Source: Lagopus muta (lineage: Eukaryota > Chordata > Aves > Galliformes > Phasianidae). From it: a DNA stretch of 64,000 nt. The stretch is from contig NC_064439.1 in assembly GCF_023343835.1 (NCBI RefSeq), forward strand, positions 32,996,508-33,060,507, written 5' to 3'. Below are positions 23,901 to 36,362 of this stretch, one piece after another; the stretch's first letter is position 1; every line of letters begins with the position of its first letter. The notes below the pieces were generated by a model, which was not told the origin of the DNA, ran no database searches, and was given only the letters and a program-made list of their open reading frames with translations. The position numbers and the translations under genes were made by a program.

Positions 23901-26900
23901 GTTTGATTTGGGCAATAATGAGATTATTTCACGTTGGAATAGAGAGCCTTTTTAAATGTTATTTTTTAACCAAATGCACTTGTTGGTGCACATTTAAAGT
24001 CACTAATGACTCTTCTTTCTACACATGTGCTGTAGCATTGCCCTTCTATGTCTACAACCATAGTCCCAACATACTCCCCAAAACAGCATGTAATTGCAGC
24101 TCAGTTAGCTGGGTGCCCAGATTTTCTGGGTCTATTAGCTCAATACGGATGGTTTACAGAGGTTGTCACCTTGCAGGTGGACAAGGCAGATTTGATAGCC
24201 AGTATTTTCCCCATTCATGTGCAGTTCAAGAGGCAGCAGTTGGCTGCTGTTATATGCTTAATCTATCCACACGGAAATTGGTATCTAAAGCCAGAAAAGA
24301 GTTATTTTGCCTCTCATTATGTCCACTGCAGTGCTGCTGTTGACTTCAGAGAGGCTGTGAGGTCACCTCATACCTCTTATGTGAGATAAGTACATAGCAT
24401 GATACCTCTGCTCCCTATGGACAATTTGATATGTGTGTTTCTAAGTTTTGAGAGTAACTGGTTTTTCATTAATTTGGCAGCTAAAGGCAGTAGGATTTGC
24501 AAAATAAAAATCTTCATTGCAATCACTTGACAAAAACAAAAGGAAAAAAATATCCTTCAGCCTGATAGGAGAGGAGGAAATACATAGGCTTTCAGTTTTA
24601 TTTACAATTAAATCAGTATTTAGAGAAGTTTGATAAGGTGTCCAGATAAGCCTAATACTCCATGTGGAATCACAGACCTCCTACTATAAACTTCCCCAGT
24701 TTTACTGGGCCACACTTCATTTAACCTCATTTGTATAAATAACACATAGGACTTAATTGCTTTCCACCAAGCAAATATTAGATAAATATTACTGAAATAC
24801 AACCTGAATTTTGTGCTTTTATTTACGCTACCTTGACAACAACAACAGCTACTTATAAACAAATGTTCTTCAGTACAGAGGTTTAATGTCTGAAAATGTA
24901 TTTAGTCATGGAGCTTCCAGAGCAATGGGGAAATAATCAGCAAAATACAGCACAATTAAACAAACCATTGAATGTAATCTAATAATTCATATTGCCCCAG
25001 ATGTTGACTAGATGCTCACCAGATCTCACTTGTGGTGAGGGATTAAAAGGCTGGCTGCAACTTCAATATAAGAAATGCATGTTAGGTCCTAAGGCAAGTT
25101 GCTGCCTTGGTCTGCTATCCAAGGATTCAATACTTTTTCTGCTTTTCAAATATGTCTCACATAACACCTCAGTTTTAGAATAACCTAAAACCCAGTGACT
25201 TGTGTATGCAAAAGGTACATTTTGTGAAATCAGATTTCCAAAATTGAAACATGTTTGCACTTAAAGAAAGTTAAACAGTATTATTGGGTGGCCCAAACTT
25301 TGGCACTGTTCTTCTGATAAACAGAAACATCTTCCCAAAAATCATGTGTTGTGTTCAGTTGGCGTTTTGTAAGATCTTCTAAGGAAAGCCTATTCAATTA
25401 TTGGAAAGTGCAAGATTACATTTTTATGATGCTTTTCTGGATAGCTCTACTATTCCTGGCCATGCTGTTCCTCAGTAGGGGTCTAACTCATACGAATCTT
25501 CTACTGGCCTCATCGAGTTTTTAAGGCAAGTCCAAGGATAAAACAATCAAAAGACCGTGGTTAAAATAAGAGCTTTGTTTAGTAAATACAAATTCAAAGA
25601 GGCTTCTGAATCTGGGTGCACCATGCTGGCCTACTTTTCAGAAATGCTCAGCACCTGCAGTTCCCCTTGCAAAAGAGACTGGAGAATGAAACATTCCACA
25701 CCTCAATTAGCGTACTGAGAGCACAAAAGACTTAATTAACATAAAATCCAATGCAGGGATTTATGCAGATTAACCTTATTTACAGAGTTGAGCTTTAACA
25801 GGTGTTTTGTTGTCCTCCCTCCAAGTTCAACAATGTTTAAATTTTTCAGTTAAGCAATCAAACTCAAACAGAAACGAAGTGAAATAAATACAAGGCTCTA
25901 CTTTCACTGCTCTCACTTCACGAGCATCATTAAATCACACAAAACTGGCTGTCATCATAACAACAAAAAAAAAAGGATGTTTTATAACAAAGGAGAAAAA
26001 AATTAAGAATAATCATGCATGTGTAAGAATGCTTTCCAGGGGAGACTGAATACTGAAGGAACTCTTGCAGTCCTTGAAGGAAAGCTTAACATATTGTACC
26101 TTCACTCTTGGATTGTCAGCATTAGTCCTTGCCAAATCGTAATTAACATCTGCTGTAGCTAAAGCACCTGATGCCAGATGCAAACTGCTAAGGTCCTTTT
26201 AAAATCTTGACCCACAGGTGCAAACAAGAATTTTCCAAGTGAGGGAGGGAGAAGCTCAGGACATGCTCTATAGAATGACTTGCTTAGAAGTTATATATAG
26301 TGTTATTTAGCTATGTTGTATATATAATTCTGAAAAGTAATGTTTCTAGATTTTGAAAAGAAGAGATGACAAATCAGGTGGTGTGGACACACCAGGCTAT
26401 CATGCATCACCACAGTGACTTGGCTTTGTGTCTTCATCTGCATCTGGCACCTTCAGTCAGAGAGGGTGTTTGGCCTATGTCTTACGCAGAGGAAAGGCTT
26501 TGTGTTCATTTGGCCTATTTGGTCATTAAATAAGGAGCTTTTTAGGATCACCTGTGAAACATTTTAGATGGTGACACACAAAGCCTGTAAACAGCTGTAA
26601 GAAAATAACCTGGAGATCTCCAGTCAAAAATAATTTTCATATTCAGTGAATGGGAAGGTGATCTTAAAGGTGGCAAGAACCAGAACCTCCTCCTAAATTA
26701 AAATTCACTGTGGTATCAGCAAGCAAAGCTGTGTGTGTGCATACAAAATTAACACTGTCTGTGAAAATAAATAGCCTTGGCAGCAACACTCCAGAGCCAG
26801 AGCGTAATTGGCCTGCATTTTACTCCCGTCTTTTTTCCTTGTAATTTCTTTGTGCTGTGTTTCTTTGTGTAAAGAAGAGCCCATTCAAAGGATTTATAGC

Positions 26901-28929
26901 CTTTCAGAGAGGAAATTAAACATTCAGTGTCTCTGCATCAGTTGCAAAGAAAGAGATTTGATTTTTAAAATAAATTATGGTTGTTACTAGCGAACACGGT
27001 TTATCTGCATATCTTCAGACAATTCTAGTTATTCTTACATGAGAGCCTGACATACAGCCGCTACTGAGCATGGCAGGATGGAGCTTAAAATAGGAAGCCT
27101 TTTCTTTCCCCTCCAAGGCATATTCAGCACATGGGGTTCATGTGAACAACGATGAGACAGCACACATTTGTACCTTCCCCCTCACACTCTCATGGATCAG
27201 CCTGACGAGGGGACCAGTTCTGGGTTCATAGCATTCCTGCCCCTGCTCCTCCCAACGCTTGATAAAGATGAAGCTTAGTGAACTGATTATGGATATGCTT
27301 TTTTTTTTTCTTTTCCTTCCAGACATTGAAACTTCAGAAAAAGTGTATTCTAAATGGGGCCTTAAAAAGCAAGATGAGAGGTTATTCATCACCTCCTGCA
27401 AACCGAACTGCATTGAGTGCCTGGTCCTCAAATAGATCTGATCCTGAAAGAGGGAAGGCCTGGGTCCCACAATGGGCTCTGTGTGGCAGCGCCCCTTGCC
27501 AACACAAAATCCCATTGATGGCAGTCAAACAATCTCCTCCACTGATGGACATGTAGAGGCCTACCCTGCACTAGCTGTGCCACAAGGTTTTCCAAGAATA
27601 GCTACAGTTATTCATCCAAATGGCCCAGAAAGCCGGGGAACAGCTCACATATTCTTGTTGAACATTATAGGCGCAAACATACACTCACTGAGCTAGCTGC
27701 AGGCTGAAGAGAGAAAAAACGTGAAGTGCCTAGCTTGATTCTGCCCATTTAGATCCATTTTCTCTGAAAAGTGTGAGAATTAGCCTGGTGATATATAATC
27801 ATCGCCTCTCTTCTGAAGGTTGCAGTAAATGGAAACAATGAGAAGTGCTAAAGCTAAACCTGACCCCTGGGTAAATTACATAAGCTTCCCCAGTGCCAAA
27901 ATGTTGTCTGAGGAATTCCTCAGTTTTACACTAACCTGCTGTAATTTTTTTAGGTGTCCCTCAGCTCTCATACCCCTCCCACAGGCAAGTGAGAGCAGGC
28001 TTTTTTACTGGGCTTAAGCATTGGGACTGCACTGACAGCAAAAAAAGAACATAGGGAAAAAAGGGCATATTTGTTATGAAACAAAACCAGGACTATTTTT
28101 CAATATGAACAACTTAAAGAATGTCACTGTCTCATTTATTGTACAAGCCTTACACAGAATAAAAATAGCTGCTCTCCTTTCCCTGTTGACCATGGCCAGA
28201 TTTTACTCCTGTTTCATCTTGCCTCATTAGTGCAAGTCAGCTAACCATTAGTTCACCAATGGGCCTTTCTCTTTTCATTTGAAAAATCTAATTAACAGAA
28301 AAGGCTCTCTTTGGTTTAAACTCAGCCAAATACTGCCTTATATTTTAAATTAATATACCTGTTTGGGCATATATGTATCTATTTCACATAGCAACATTCC
28401 AAGTGCTACAGTAGTAGGGTATTATATTAATAGGATACTTACAGGCTGAATACAAAAGCATTTATTCTGAAGAAACACTGAAGATGACCTGAGCAAGACT
28501 GAAGAAGGGAAGGGAACTCATCACTTCTCCTAAAGAGAAAGAGAACAGAACAGAAGAACAGAGTGGGCCCACAAATATTCCAGGAAGTGCCCAGTCTTTT
28601 CAAGCCACAAAAGGCTTCGAGGTAGACTCAGTAGTTATGTATAAGGAACATTGTAATCAGCTAAATAATTCCACAGGGAAGAAAAGTCCTTCATGAATGT
28701 ATTAGAATTCATTAAATGAACCAGTCAGACCACAGCCAAGCAAGGTACAGTTGTTTGAATTTCTGAGATACATTAGACAAGCTTTTTCATCAAAGACTGG
28801 AGAAGAAGTTAAGGTGACACTGAGCAAGAGGGAAGGTCTGTCCAGAAAGCAGCAATGAACGTTTCTCAATAGAAGGAGACCATCCAGCACTCTGGTAAAA
28901 CACTGCTGAGAGCCATGCTGTCCAAGAAA
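20941..28929. other. Intergenic sequence, no gene recognised
   Basis: AT-rich, apparently unique DNA. The longest frames (for example 23849-24343 +, 27138-27515 -) have no recognisable domain and no supporting features. I see no clear repeat element beyond short A/T runs. Confidence 0.55.
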
Positions 28930-29790
28930 TCCTTATAAATGTAGACAGGCTGATAGGCAGTGAGGTAACAAAACTGTTGAGGACAATAAGAGTAAGACAC
29001 AATTGGGAATGGTGCAGAAACATCAGAGGGTTCTCACACAAAATTCACAGGGAATGTGGTCAGGAAAACCAGCCATTGCTTGTATATTATGTACATGGTG
29101 GGGGCTTCTGAACAATTCAAGACCACTTAGGAAAGAGTTTTTGAAGTTAAAATGGCTCTATGAAAATGTTCCAGTTAAGAAAGGCAGGCTGTATTACATA
29201 AAATAGCAGAGGGAGAAAGAGTAAAATGGAGAATGTTTCAGAGCTACACCTACAAAATTGATATTGTGCCGTTCTGATTCTGCTCCAACCGAGAAGACAT
29301 AGATGACCCAGAAAAAGTACAGAGAAGGCAATCCTTATGATTGATGATAAGGTACAGCTGTCGTATCAGGGATGATTAGGGAAATGGATCCTCTGGACCT
29401 GATCACAGAGTGGTATGATACAGCCTAATGAGATCATTTGTGCTGAGAATAAGGTAAATAGAAAAAGAAAGATTGCTAATTGTCTTCCAGTCCAAGAACT
29501 AAAAGCCACTCTAAAGATATAAGCAACATCAGGTTCAGATAAACAAGAGGAAATAATCTTTCATTCAATGTATTCTTAAGCCATAGAACTGTGCCATAGG
29601 TCACTGTGGAGTTCAGATTCATGGAGAAAAATCTGCAGACAGTATCTGAGGCAGTTCCCAATCATGTATAACCACATGTTGGGAGAATATGTCAGGGAAG
29701 CATCACTATGTGTCTGTACAGCTAAAACTCTCTCCTAGACCTCTACTTTTGACAAATGTCAGGGACATAATCTAGACACCCATATTTGAA
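28930..29790 (+). mobile_element. Old, degraded CR1-type LINE fragment
   Basis: The left part (about 28945-29060) resembles the reverse-transcriptase YADD-region coding text of CR1, with many indels. The right part (about 29250-29660) matches the ORF2 C-terminal region, including the segments corresponding to 'RRFKTNKRKYFFTQC', 'WNSLP' and the following tail. A degenerate 3' UTR-like portion continues to about 29790. No intact frame remains. Identity is from remembered CR1 layout; boundaries are approximate. It is clearly more diverged than the CR1 at 61820. Confidence 0.6.
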
Positions 29791-32700
29791 TTAAACAACA
29801 ACAACAAAATCTCATGTGCTAGATTTGCAGGAAAATCAGGACTTCATGTTCTGGAGGAGCATCTTAGAAGACAACTAAAAAGAGACACTGAAGAGGTGTA
29901 TAAGATAATTCATTATTCATGGAAGAGTTCAAAAGAGAAGTTCCTAATCCCTCTCACAACATGAACTCGAGGCATTCAGTCAATGCTAAGTGTTGACAAA
30001 ACCATAAGCTGGCTGAAGAAAGCACCTTTCCACACAATGAGCAAGCAGGCTTCAGAATTTACCGCAATAGGAAGCTGTCCAAGCCATGAACTTAGCGAGC
30101 GTCAAAAACTAACCAAACATTCATGTGGGTAAGTCATTGCTAATGATTATAACTTTGGACGAGACATTAAAATTCACACTTCCGAGGTTAAGCCTACCCT
30201 TACAGCCTAAGGTAAAACCCTAATTTGGGAAGTAAGTCATCTAATGCCTGCATATGCAGGATTCTTATGCATCCCTTCCTTGTCTTGGTCAGACACAGGC
30301 ATACTTAGGCTGTTGGATGAAACAACAGGCTCCAGATCAGGAACAGTTTTGTGTCTTGCCCTTTTTCTGTGCCAGCTGTCATTTCAAAACTGATTTTTTA
30401 AGTATTTTTCCTCTTTTCAGTAAGAATTATAAATAATATTGTATGATGACTTCATGTCCTCTGTGTACCTTGAGGAAACTGGGTGGGAAAGGCAAGGAGG
30501 ATCCAAAATGATTTATGACCATTTGTATTGGCCTGGAAGTTGATTTATTCTCCATGTCACCGCATCTTTGGTAATAACCATTGCATCCAACCTGTGAGAA
30601 AGGGATAGAAATATCATGCCATATAAGAAGGGAAAACAGAAAGGGTCAAAGCAATAAGGAACAGAGCTATTACAGAGTCTGTAAAGTAATACAGTTATGG
30701 TACTCGTAAACAGGACTGTGATGCTAACAACAGGCAGCACCAAATGAATACATCCAATTAACAAAAAAATACAGCAGCATAAAGACTCGGGGGGGGGGGG
30801 GGGGGGGGGGGAGAAGACAATAAAATTAGCTTATTGAATCTGTTGTGCCTGGATAGTCATACCTCCACAGTTAATAATCCATCTAGTAAAGATTCTCCAG
30901 GCTGTGAATGGTGAAAATCATTTCAAAGCAATCAACACAGGTTAAATTTACTCACAAAACTTATTCACACAAAAGTGAAGTCAGTTTAAACCCATACCCC
31001 ATAGATATGCTTCCAAGTTAAAAATTAAAACAAAATTGATCTCTCCAGAAAGCACCATGTGAAAAGTATTTTGCAACCCAGCAACAATAAATCATTCTGT
31101 GAGATGAACTACACAAAGAGTTCAAGTAAATCCGATTAATGTATTCATATAAGCAAAAACGGAAAAACAAAATCCAGTAAATCTAAGCAATTAAAATGGT
31201 TTTATATTTTAAAGAGTTTCAAAAAATCACTGTTAATGGCAGCAACAGGCATAATTCACATCCTTTTTTTTTTTCCATATAAGTTGAACATGAGCACTAA
31301 TTTAGTCAGCTGCATGACCTTCTGACCCAAAGCTGTCAGATTCCATTATCTGCAAACTTAGAAAAGCTGAAATTTGTGGCAAAGGACACCTGCATCACTC
31401 CCACTGCCACCAGCCAGTCCCAAGGGCAGGACTCGTGAGCAAGTGGGTGAGGGAGGTGGAAGGAGAAGGACACAGCTAGACAGGACATGGTGAGAGAAGG
31501 GAGGTGTCTTCCCAGGAACAGCTATGGAAAGAGACTTCATAGATGATCCTGGAGTAATAAACTTCAGTCCTATCCTCGTTCTCCACCCCTTCCCAAGTTA
31601 TCACACCCATGACGTTCATAAAGGTGGCCGGAGGCCACATCTGTGAAGTGCCTTAAAATTATGTCATATTATTAAATGTGCATTCTACAAGCCAAAAGGA
31701 CTCAAATCCTGCAGCTCTAGCGTGTCCAAAATGGTTCAGCTAGGACCAGTGGGAATAATAATATCTGGGTGAGAAGGAAAGAATTTTCTTAAGGAAGAGC
31801 ATGTACCCAACACCAGGGCAACCGTTGTGAGAGGAAAGGAAAACTCTTATTTTATGCATTTTATGACAGCTATTGCACAAATCTGCCCTCACTTGCTTAC
31901 TCCCATGGGGTGATACCCTTCTTAGTGATAGTGCATCTTACCACTTTTATTAGCCATTTATCAGCTATCATCTCAAGCTCTTTTTTCATAGAAGTGTAAA
32001 GAAATCATACAGGGAGCTCTCACAGCAGCCACCCTTGCCTAGCCATCATTGATGACATTTAGTGCAATCAATCTTATTTCCATCAGTGAAGTAAGGAACT
32101 GGGTAACCTTCAGTGCACATAGTTACCAAAATAAGCATTTATAAATGAATATACAATGGACTTATTTAAAAGCAGCACAAAGAGGATTTGAGAGGGTACT
32201 GGACTTTATGACTCCAGTATGTGGTTAAAACGGATGGACAAAGAAGTGGGGGGAGACATGAAAGAGTTAGGGAGTTGTAAGGATGGAGTTTTAAGGAGGT
32301 TTTCTGGCATGGAAATCAACACGAAGGAAAGAACAAAAAGATCCCTTTGGTCCTTCATTACTAGATTTAAGCCATTTTTATAAAGAATGGAGAAAGGAAA
32401 ACCTATCCTGCATACATCTGGAGGTCTGGTGATGATTCACTATTCTCATTTCTTTGTGCTAATATGGAAGAAAAAAAGTTCTCAACCCCTCATTCTTCAT
32501 GCTTCCTGTGCTTACCACCTTTCTTGTGCCAAGGTGCCTATGAGGAACTGGCCCAGGTGGAAGCAGCTGCCCCAGGTATCTTCTTGATTTACCCATCAAG
32601 CCACTCAGCTCTCAGATCTGGTCTCCTGTAAGAATATTTATGCCCACGGTGGCATAAGTAGGTAAACTACAACCGAACAATTAAGGGACAGTCAGTGGGA

Positions 32701-32860
32701 AGGACTGATCCACAGTAACAGGTGAAGACCAGCTGTGCATTACTGTGAGTTAGGAATTTTAAAAGGGAAACAAAATCCCCAAACACTAAAATTGTAAAAT
32801 TTCGCAAGTACTTGATAGTAATTTGCAACTGAAAATATTATTCCAAAAAGCATAGAAAAT
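29791..32860. other. Intergenic sequence with a poly(G) run
   Basis: No gene recognised. The only notable element is the G homopolymer at 30789-30811. Confidence 0.55.
30789..30811 (+). repeat. Poly(G) run, 23 bases
   Basis: An uninterrupted stretch of 23 G in an otherwise AT-rich region. Long G homopolymers are rare in vertebrate DNA, and length is error-prone in assemblies. Confidence 0.97.
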
Positions 32861-33027
32861 AATCATAGAATCACTGGGGTTGGAAAAGATCACTAAGATC
32901 TTCTAGTCCATCTGTCAACCCATCCCCACCATAACCATTAATCATGTTCCTCAGGGCCACATCTCCAGGGTTCTTGAACACCTCCAGGAATGGTGACTGC
33001 ACCACCTCCCAGGGCAGCCTGTTCCAA
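32861..33027 (-). mobile_element. CR1 LINE 3' fragment, minus orientation
   Basis: It begins with the terminal text AATCATAGAATCACTGGGGT, then GGTTGGAAAAGATCACTAAG and CTAGTCCA. It continues to CACCTCCAGGAATGGTGACT and CAGGGCAGCCTGTTCCA. This is the reverse complement of the CR1 3' UTR and ORF2 end. It is a 5'-truncated short copy, typical for CR1. Confidence 0.9.
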
Positions 33028-33791
33028 AAATACAATACAATACATACAGAGTCATGTTCCCACATTCCTAGTTGCCACCTGATTAGAGGCTGAACAGGTT
33101 AACTGCCTGGATTTACACTGCCAAAAAGCCTGGAAGAGCATCTTCCACAAGGTAGTTTTTAAGCGAGTCTCTTACTAACTCTCAGTTTAGTCTGTTTCTG
33201 CTGGGAGTGTGCTTTGTGAAGCACTTCTGAAGCGTTCTCTTTAAAGTATCAAGATCCCCTGCTGGAGTTAAAGCTCTAAAATGGCTGTCTCTATCTATAG
33301 CACAGAATATAAGAGAAAAGCAAAGAAGTTATTGACATTCTTAGAGGAATCAATAGAATTTGGAAGGTTGAAAGGAAAAGGGTACTATAAATTGCATACT
33401 TGAATGAATGTAGAATATAATCTATAGCATATATAATTTTGCTAAACTATTGGGGAAAAGAAAGGAAATAAAAAATTATAAGAAAATTATAGCTGGGGAA
33501 ATTCTGTCAGATCATGTAACCCCGTACCCTGATGCTGCACAAAGACCTCAGGTGCTTTCTCTGCACCCTGCAGACCCCACACCTTCAACAGTCTCAGATA
33601 TTTTAGACTGCAGTGAGTGCTTTGCAGAAATCAATTGTATTGACTCTATCATTATCAGTATTTTATACTCTGCAGAATGATGTTACAAAAGTGGAAGGAA
33701 AAAAAATCACGTATTTTTCACAGTCTATTGTGCATTTCATTCTTAGTTCAACTTTGTTTCTGGTTTCATTTTCATTGTTAACATACCCAAG
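33028..33791. other. Intergenic sequence, no gene recognised
   Basis: AT-rich unique-looking DNA between a CR1 fragment and an LTR-like element. Chance open frames only. Confidence 0.5.
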
Positions 33792-34050
33792 TGTATGGGA
33801 ACTGCTGAATCGTGGCCTGAACCTCTGATTGATCACCTGAGGTGAGCCATGAGTCAGCCAGAGGAGCACAGGTGAAGGCAATTCACCTGTGTTGCCGGAA
33901 GGGGTGGAGCCTGGCTGCACCTCCCCTAGACCTATTTAAGAGCTGCTACCAGTGGGGGAAGGCTCTCTTTTGGAGATTGCCTTTGCTGGTGTTCTGTGTG
34001 TGAGTCCAGGATAGGGGTAAGCTTTCTATTTATTTTCTTTTGTTGTCATA
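33792..34050 (+). repeat. LTR-like interspersed repeat, copy A
   Basis: It starts TGTATGGGAACTG and shares about 200 bp of ordered similarity with the element at 63771. Both carry GCCTGA-CCTCTGATTGA, GAGTCAGCCA, GAGCACAGGTGAAGGC, GGGGTGGA-CCTGGCTGCACCTC, and a TATA-like ATTTAAG box about 20 nt after the CCTAGACC block. A TG start plus an internal TATA-like box suggests a solo LTR. I see no terminal CA, primer-binding site or viral coding region, so the class is inferred. A T-rich stretch follows (34040-34240). Confidence 0.65.
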
Positions 34051-34564
34051 ATCTGCTTTACCTAAGTTTTTTTTTTTGTTTGTTTTTTGTTTTTTTGTGA
34101 TTATAATATCCTAATATTGTTTGATTATACACCAAGTTAATCGTACAGTGAATGCATCAGTTTGCAGGGTTGTTTTTTTTGTTTTTATTTTGTGTTTTTT
34201 TTGTTATTTTTGCTGTTTTGATTTTTTTTTAATAGTTTCCCAAAAATCTACTACCAGCTTCAAGTTTTTATTTGCAGAATCTACATATGAATTGAATAAT
34301 TATACTTTGAGTACATGTTCCTTCATCCATGACATTGAAAAAGGGAGGAACAGGTTCAGACTTCATGTAAAAGCTTCATGTAAACGTGCTACAGAATTCA
34401 ACTCTGTGAATTTAATCAGGTAATGCCACTACTGATAATATGGCAACTACAATGTGTGAACATCTACATCTTTCTTTCATTCTTGCAATATTTAACAGTT
34501 CTCTCTATTCTTTATAACCCTACTGGGGGAGGGGGAAGGAGGGTGGGGAGGAAGGGGAAGATTC
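34051..34564. other. T-rich and intergenic sequence
   Basis: T-rich simple sequence at about 34065-34235, then unique-looking DNA and a short purine-rich tract (34520-34560) just before a CR1 fragment. No gene recognised. Confidence 0.55.
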
Positions 34565-34690
34565 CATTAAGGTTGGAAAAGACCTCTAAGATCATCTAGT
34601 CCAGTCATCATCAACCCATTAAACCTTGCCAACTAAACCATGTCCCTAAGTGCCACATCTCCACGTTTTCTGACCACCACCAGACCCCAT
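34565..34690 (-). mobile_element. CR1 LINE 3' fragment, minus orientation
   Basis: GGTTGGAAAAGACCTCTAAG followed by ATCATCTAGTCCAG, then the 'GCCACATCTCCACG' segment and a degenerate CACCACCAG stretch. This is the reverse-complement CR1 3' end, truncated. The rightward boundary is fuzzy. Confidence 0.85.
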
Positions 34691-35164
34691 ACTGCCACCA
34701 CCACAGGAACAGTACTTGTGTGATGGTGTGCTTCCCACACCCCTTCTTTCCTTCTCCCAGTTTCCTCATCCAGTCTGGCCTTGCACGGGAAGCCAGTGAG
34801 CAGCAGTACTGGTAACATTCTTTAAAACAGATTAATGACCACAAATCTATCTCAAGCTGGGGGGCTGAAAGAAGGGATAGCAGGCAGCAGAGTGCCAATT
34901 GAGCATGCAAGCACCTGAAGCTCTGAAGTTAGCACACACACGTTGTTTTGTGGAAATGCTGGCAGAACACATGCGAAGCAGCTTGGATCACCCCAAATCC
35001 AAGCAGTTTGTATCCAAAGGAGGCAGTGCCACATTTCTGACTGCTTTCTTCCTTCTAGCACTTTGAGGAGCAGCAGAGGTCACTTCATTATAGCTGTTAC
35101 TGGCCTCGTTTCTCTGTGCTTCTTCACTACCAAGAAAAACATCGCACCGCAGGAGATATAAGCT

Positions 35165-35575
35165 TATTTCATTGGCGAGGGGATTCCCACAGCTGTAATA
35201 ACCGTCAGCACCACTGGGTGGTAGTCGCTTTCTTCAGATGGAGAGCAGAGCCGAGTGGGGGGACTTAGAGCCGGAGACTCCGCCAGAGGCCCTCCTCGGC
35301 GCTCCACACCTCGTACGAACCGCAGATTTTGTGGGATCCACACTTTGCCGCAGTCTCAGCTCGTTCAGAGGGCTGTGTGTACCTTGCATCTCTTTTTCAG
35401 TGAGTCTACTACTATGGCAAAGAGCAATGCTAGCCATGCTGAGTCCGGACAGCCCACTCCCCGGCACCTGCAAGCAGGTGGTGTCAGTGTTTTGTTAGCG
35501 AGCAGAAACACTGGTTGTGTCCTAGCAGGGTCAGCGACTGCGTCTTTCTGCTTCTAAGGTGGAGAAATACGGTGA
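35165..35575. promoter_or_regulatory. Isolated CpG-rich patch, possible promoter or enhancer
   Basis: About 19 CpG dinucleotides occur in roughly 410 bp, while flanking kilobases have few. The patch is GC-rich and carries open frames on both strands (for example 35238-35498 + and 35234-35473 -) that show no known domain. It may be a weak CpG-island promoter, an enhancer, or a CpG-rich remnant of an unrecognised repeat. Only base composition supports it. Confidence 0.35.
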
Positions 35576-36349
35576 ATATAGAATGACTGGGGATAGCTAA
35601 ACATGAGAGTAATGCTTATCCTTCTAAGCCCTCTAAACAGGCCGGTGAGTCTTAGTGCAGCCTGTAAAGGAACGTCTTGTGCTGTCAGCTCTAAAGTGTG
35701 TCACATTAAAGTCTTACAAGCTGGAGGAGATGTGTTGAGATCGCCTTCAGTTGTCTCACGCTGCTGCAGTGCTGAGCATGTTCCAGCAGTCTGACCGTAC
35801 TGTGACTCAAGCAAGGGGCATATTTTTTATACTGCAGGTCAAGATTGGCCCAAAGAGGTTTTTTAGCCCCCTACCTCTGGGCCTAGAGTCAGCAGCTCCC
35901 TTCCTGTGAGCTGGCAGCAGAATTGGAGCTGGAGGTTTCCAGCACATCAACTTGTGTGCATTTGTGTGATTTGGCTTCTGTGCCATCTCCCCTTCTGCTC
36001 GCACTCCCTGAGAAAAGGGCTGTAATTAACGATGCTCCGTGCTCTGTGGATATCTTTATTTAATTAGTATTGTTAAAATAGATGGCAAAAAGCAATCCCT
36101 ACTCTCCTTTCATGCACACAAAGGGTCCCACAGACAGCAGAACCAGCATTTTCCTGGGAAGCAAACTTTTATGACATGAGGCAGGAATCGTGCATTCCTC
36201 AAACACCACAGACAGTCTCTGCGAGCCCGTGTGTGACTGCAGGCAGAAGCAAGAGCCTGAATGCCATTAAGCTGTTGCTCCTCTTGCTGAGCTAGGTCTA
36301 GTGTGCTGTTGATTTCTTTCAGCCCAATTGCTGGATTACTACTGTATTG

Positions 36350-36362
36350 AACAAGGATTGTT
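36350..36362. promoter_or_regulatory. Inverted SOX-like half-site pair
   Basis: AACAA-GGA-TTGTT is a perfect 5-bp inverted repeat with a 3-base spacer. Opposed half-sites with short spacers are the known arrangement for dimeric SOX binding. A single such site can occur by chance; function is inferred. Confidence 0.25.

Noticed and set aside
23849-24343. 164-codon plus-strand frame
   Set aside because: Cys/Phe-rich translation of AT-rich DNA with no recognised motif and an overlapping 113-codon frame in another phase.
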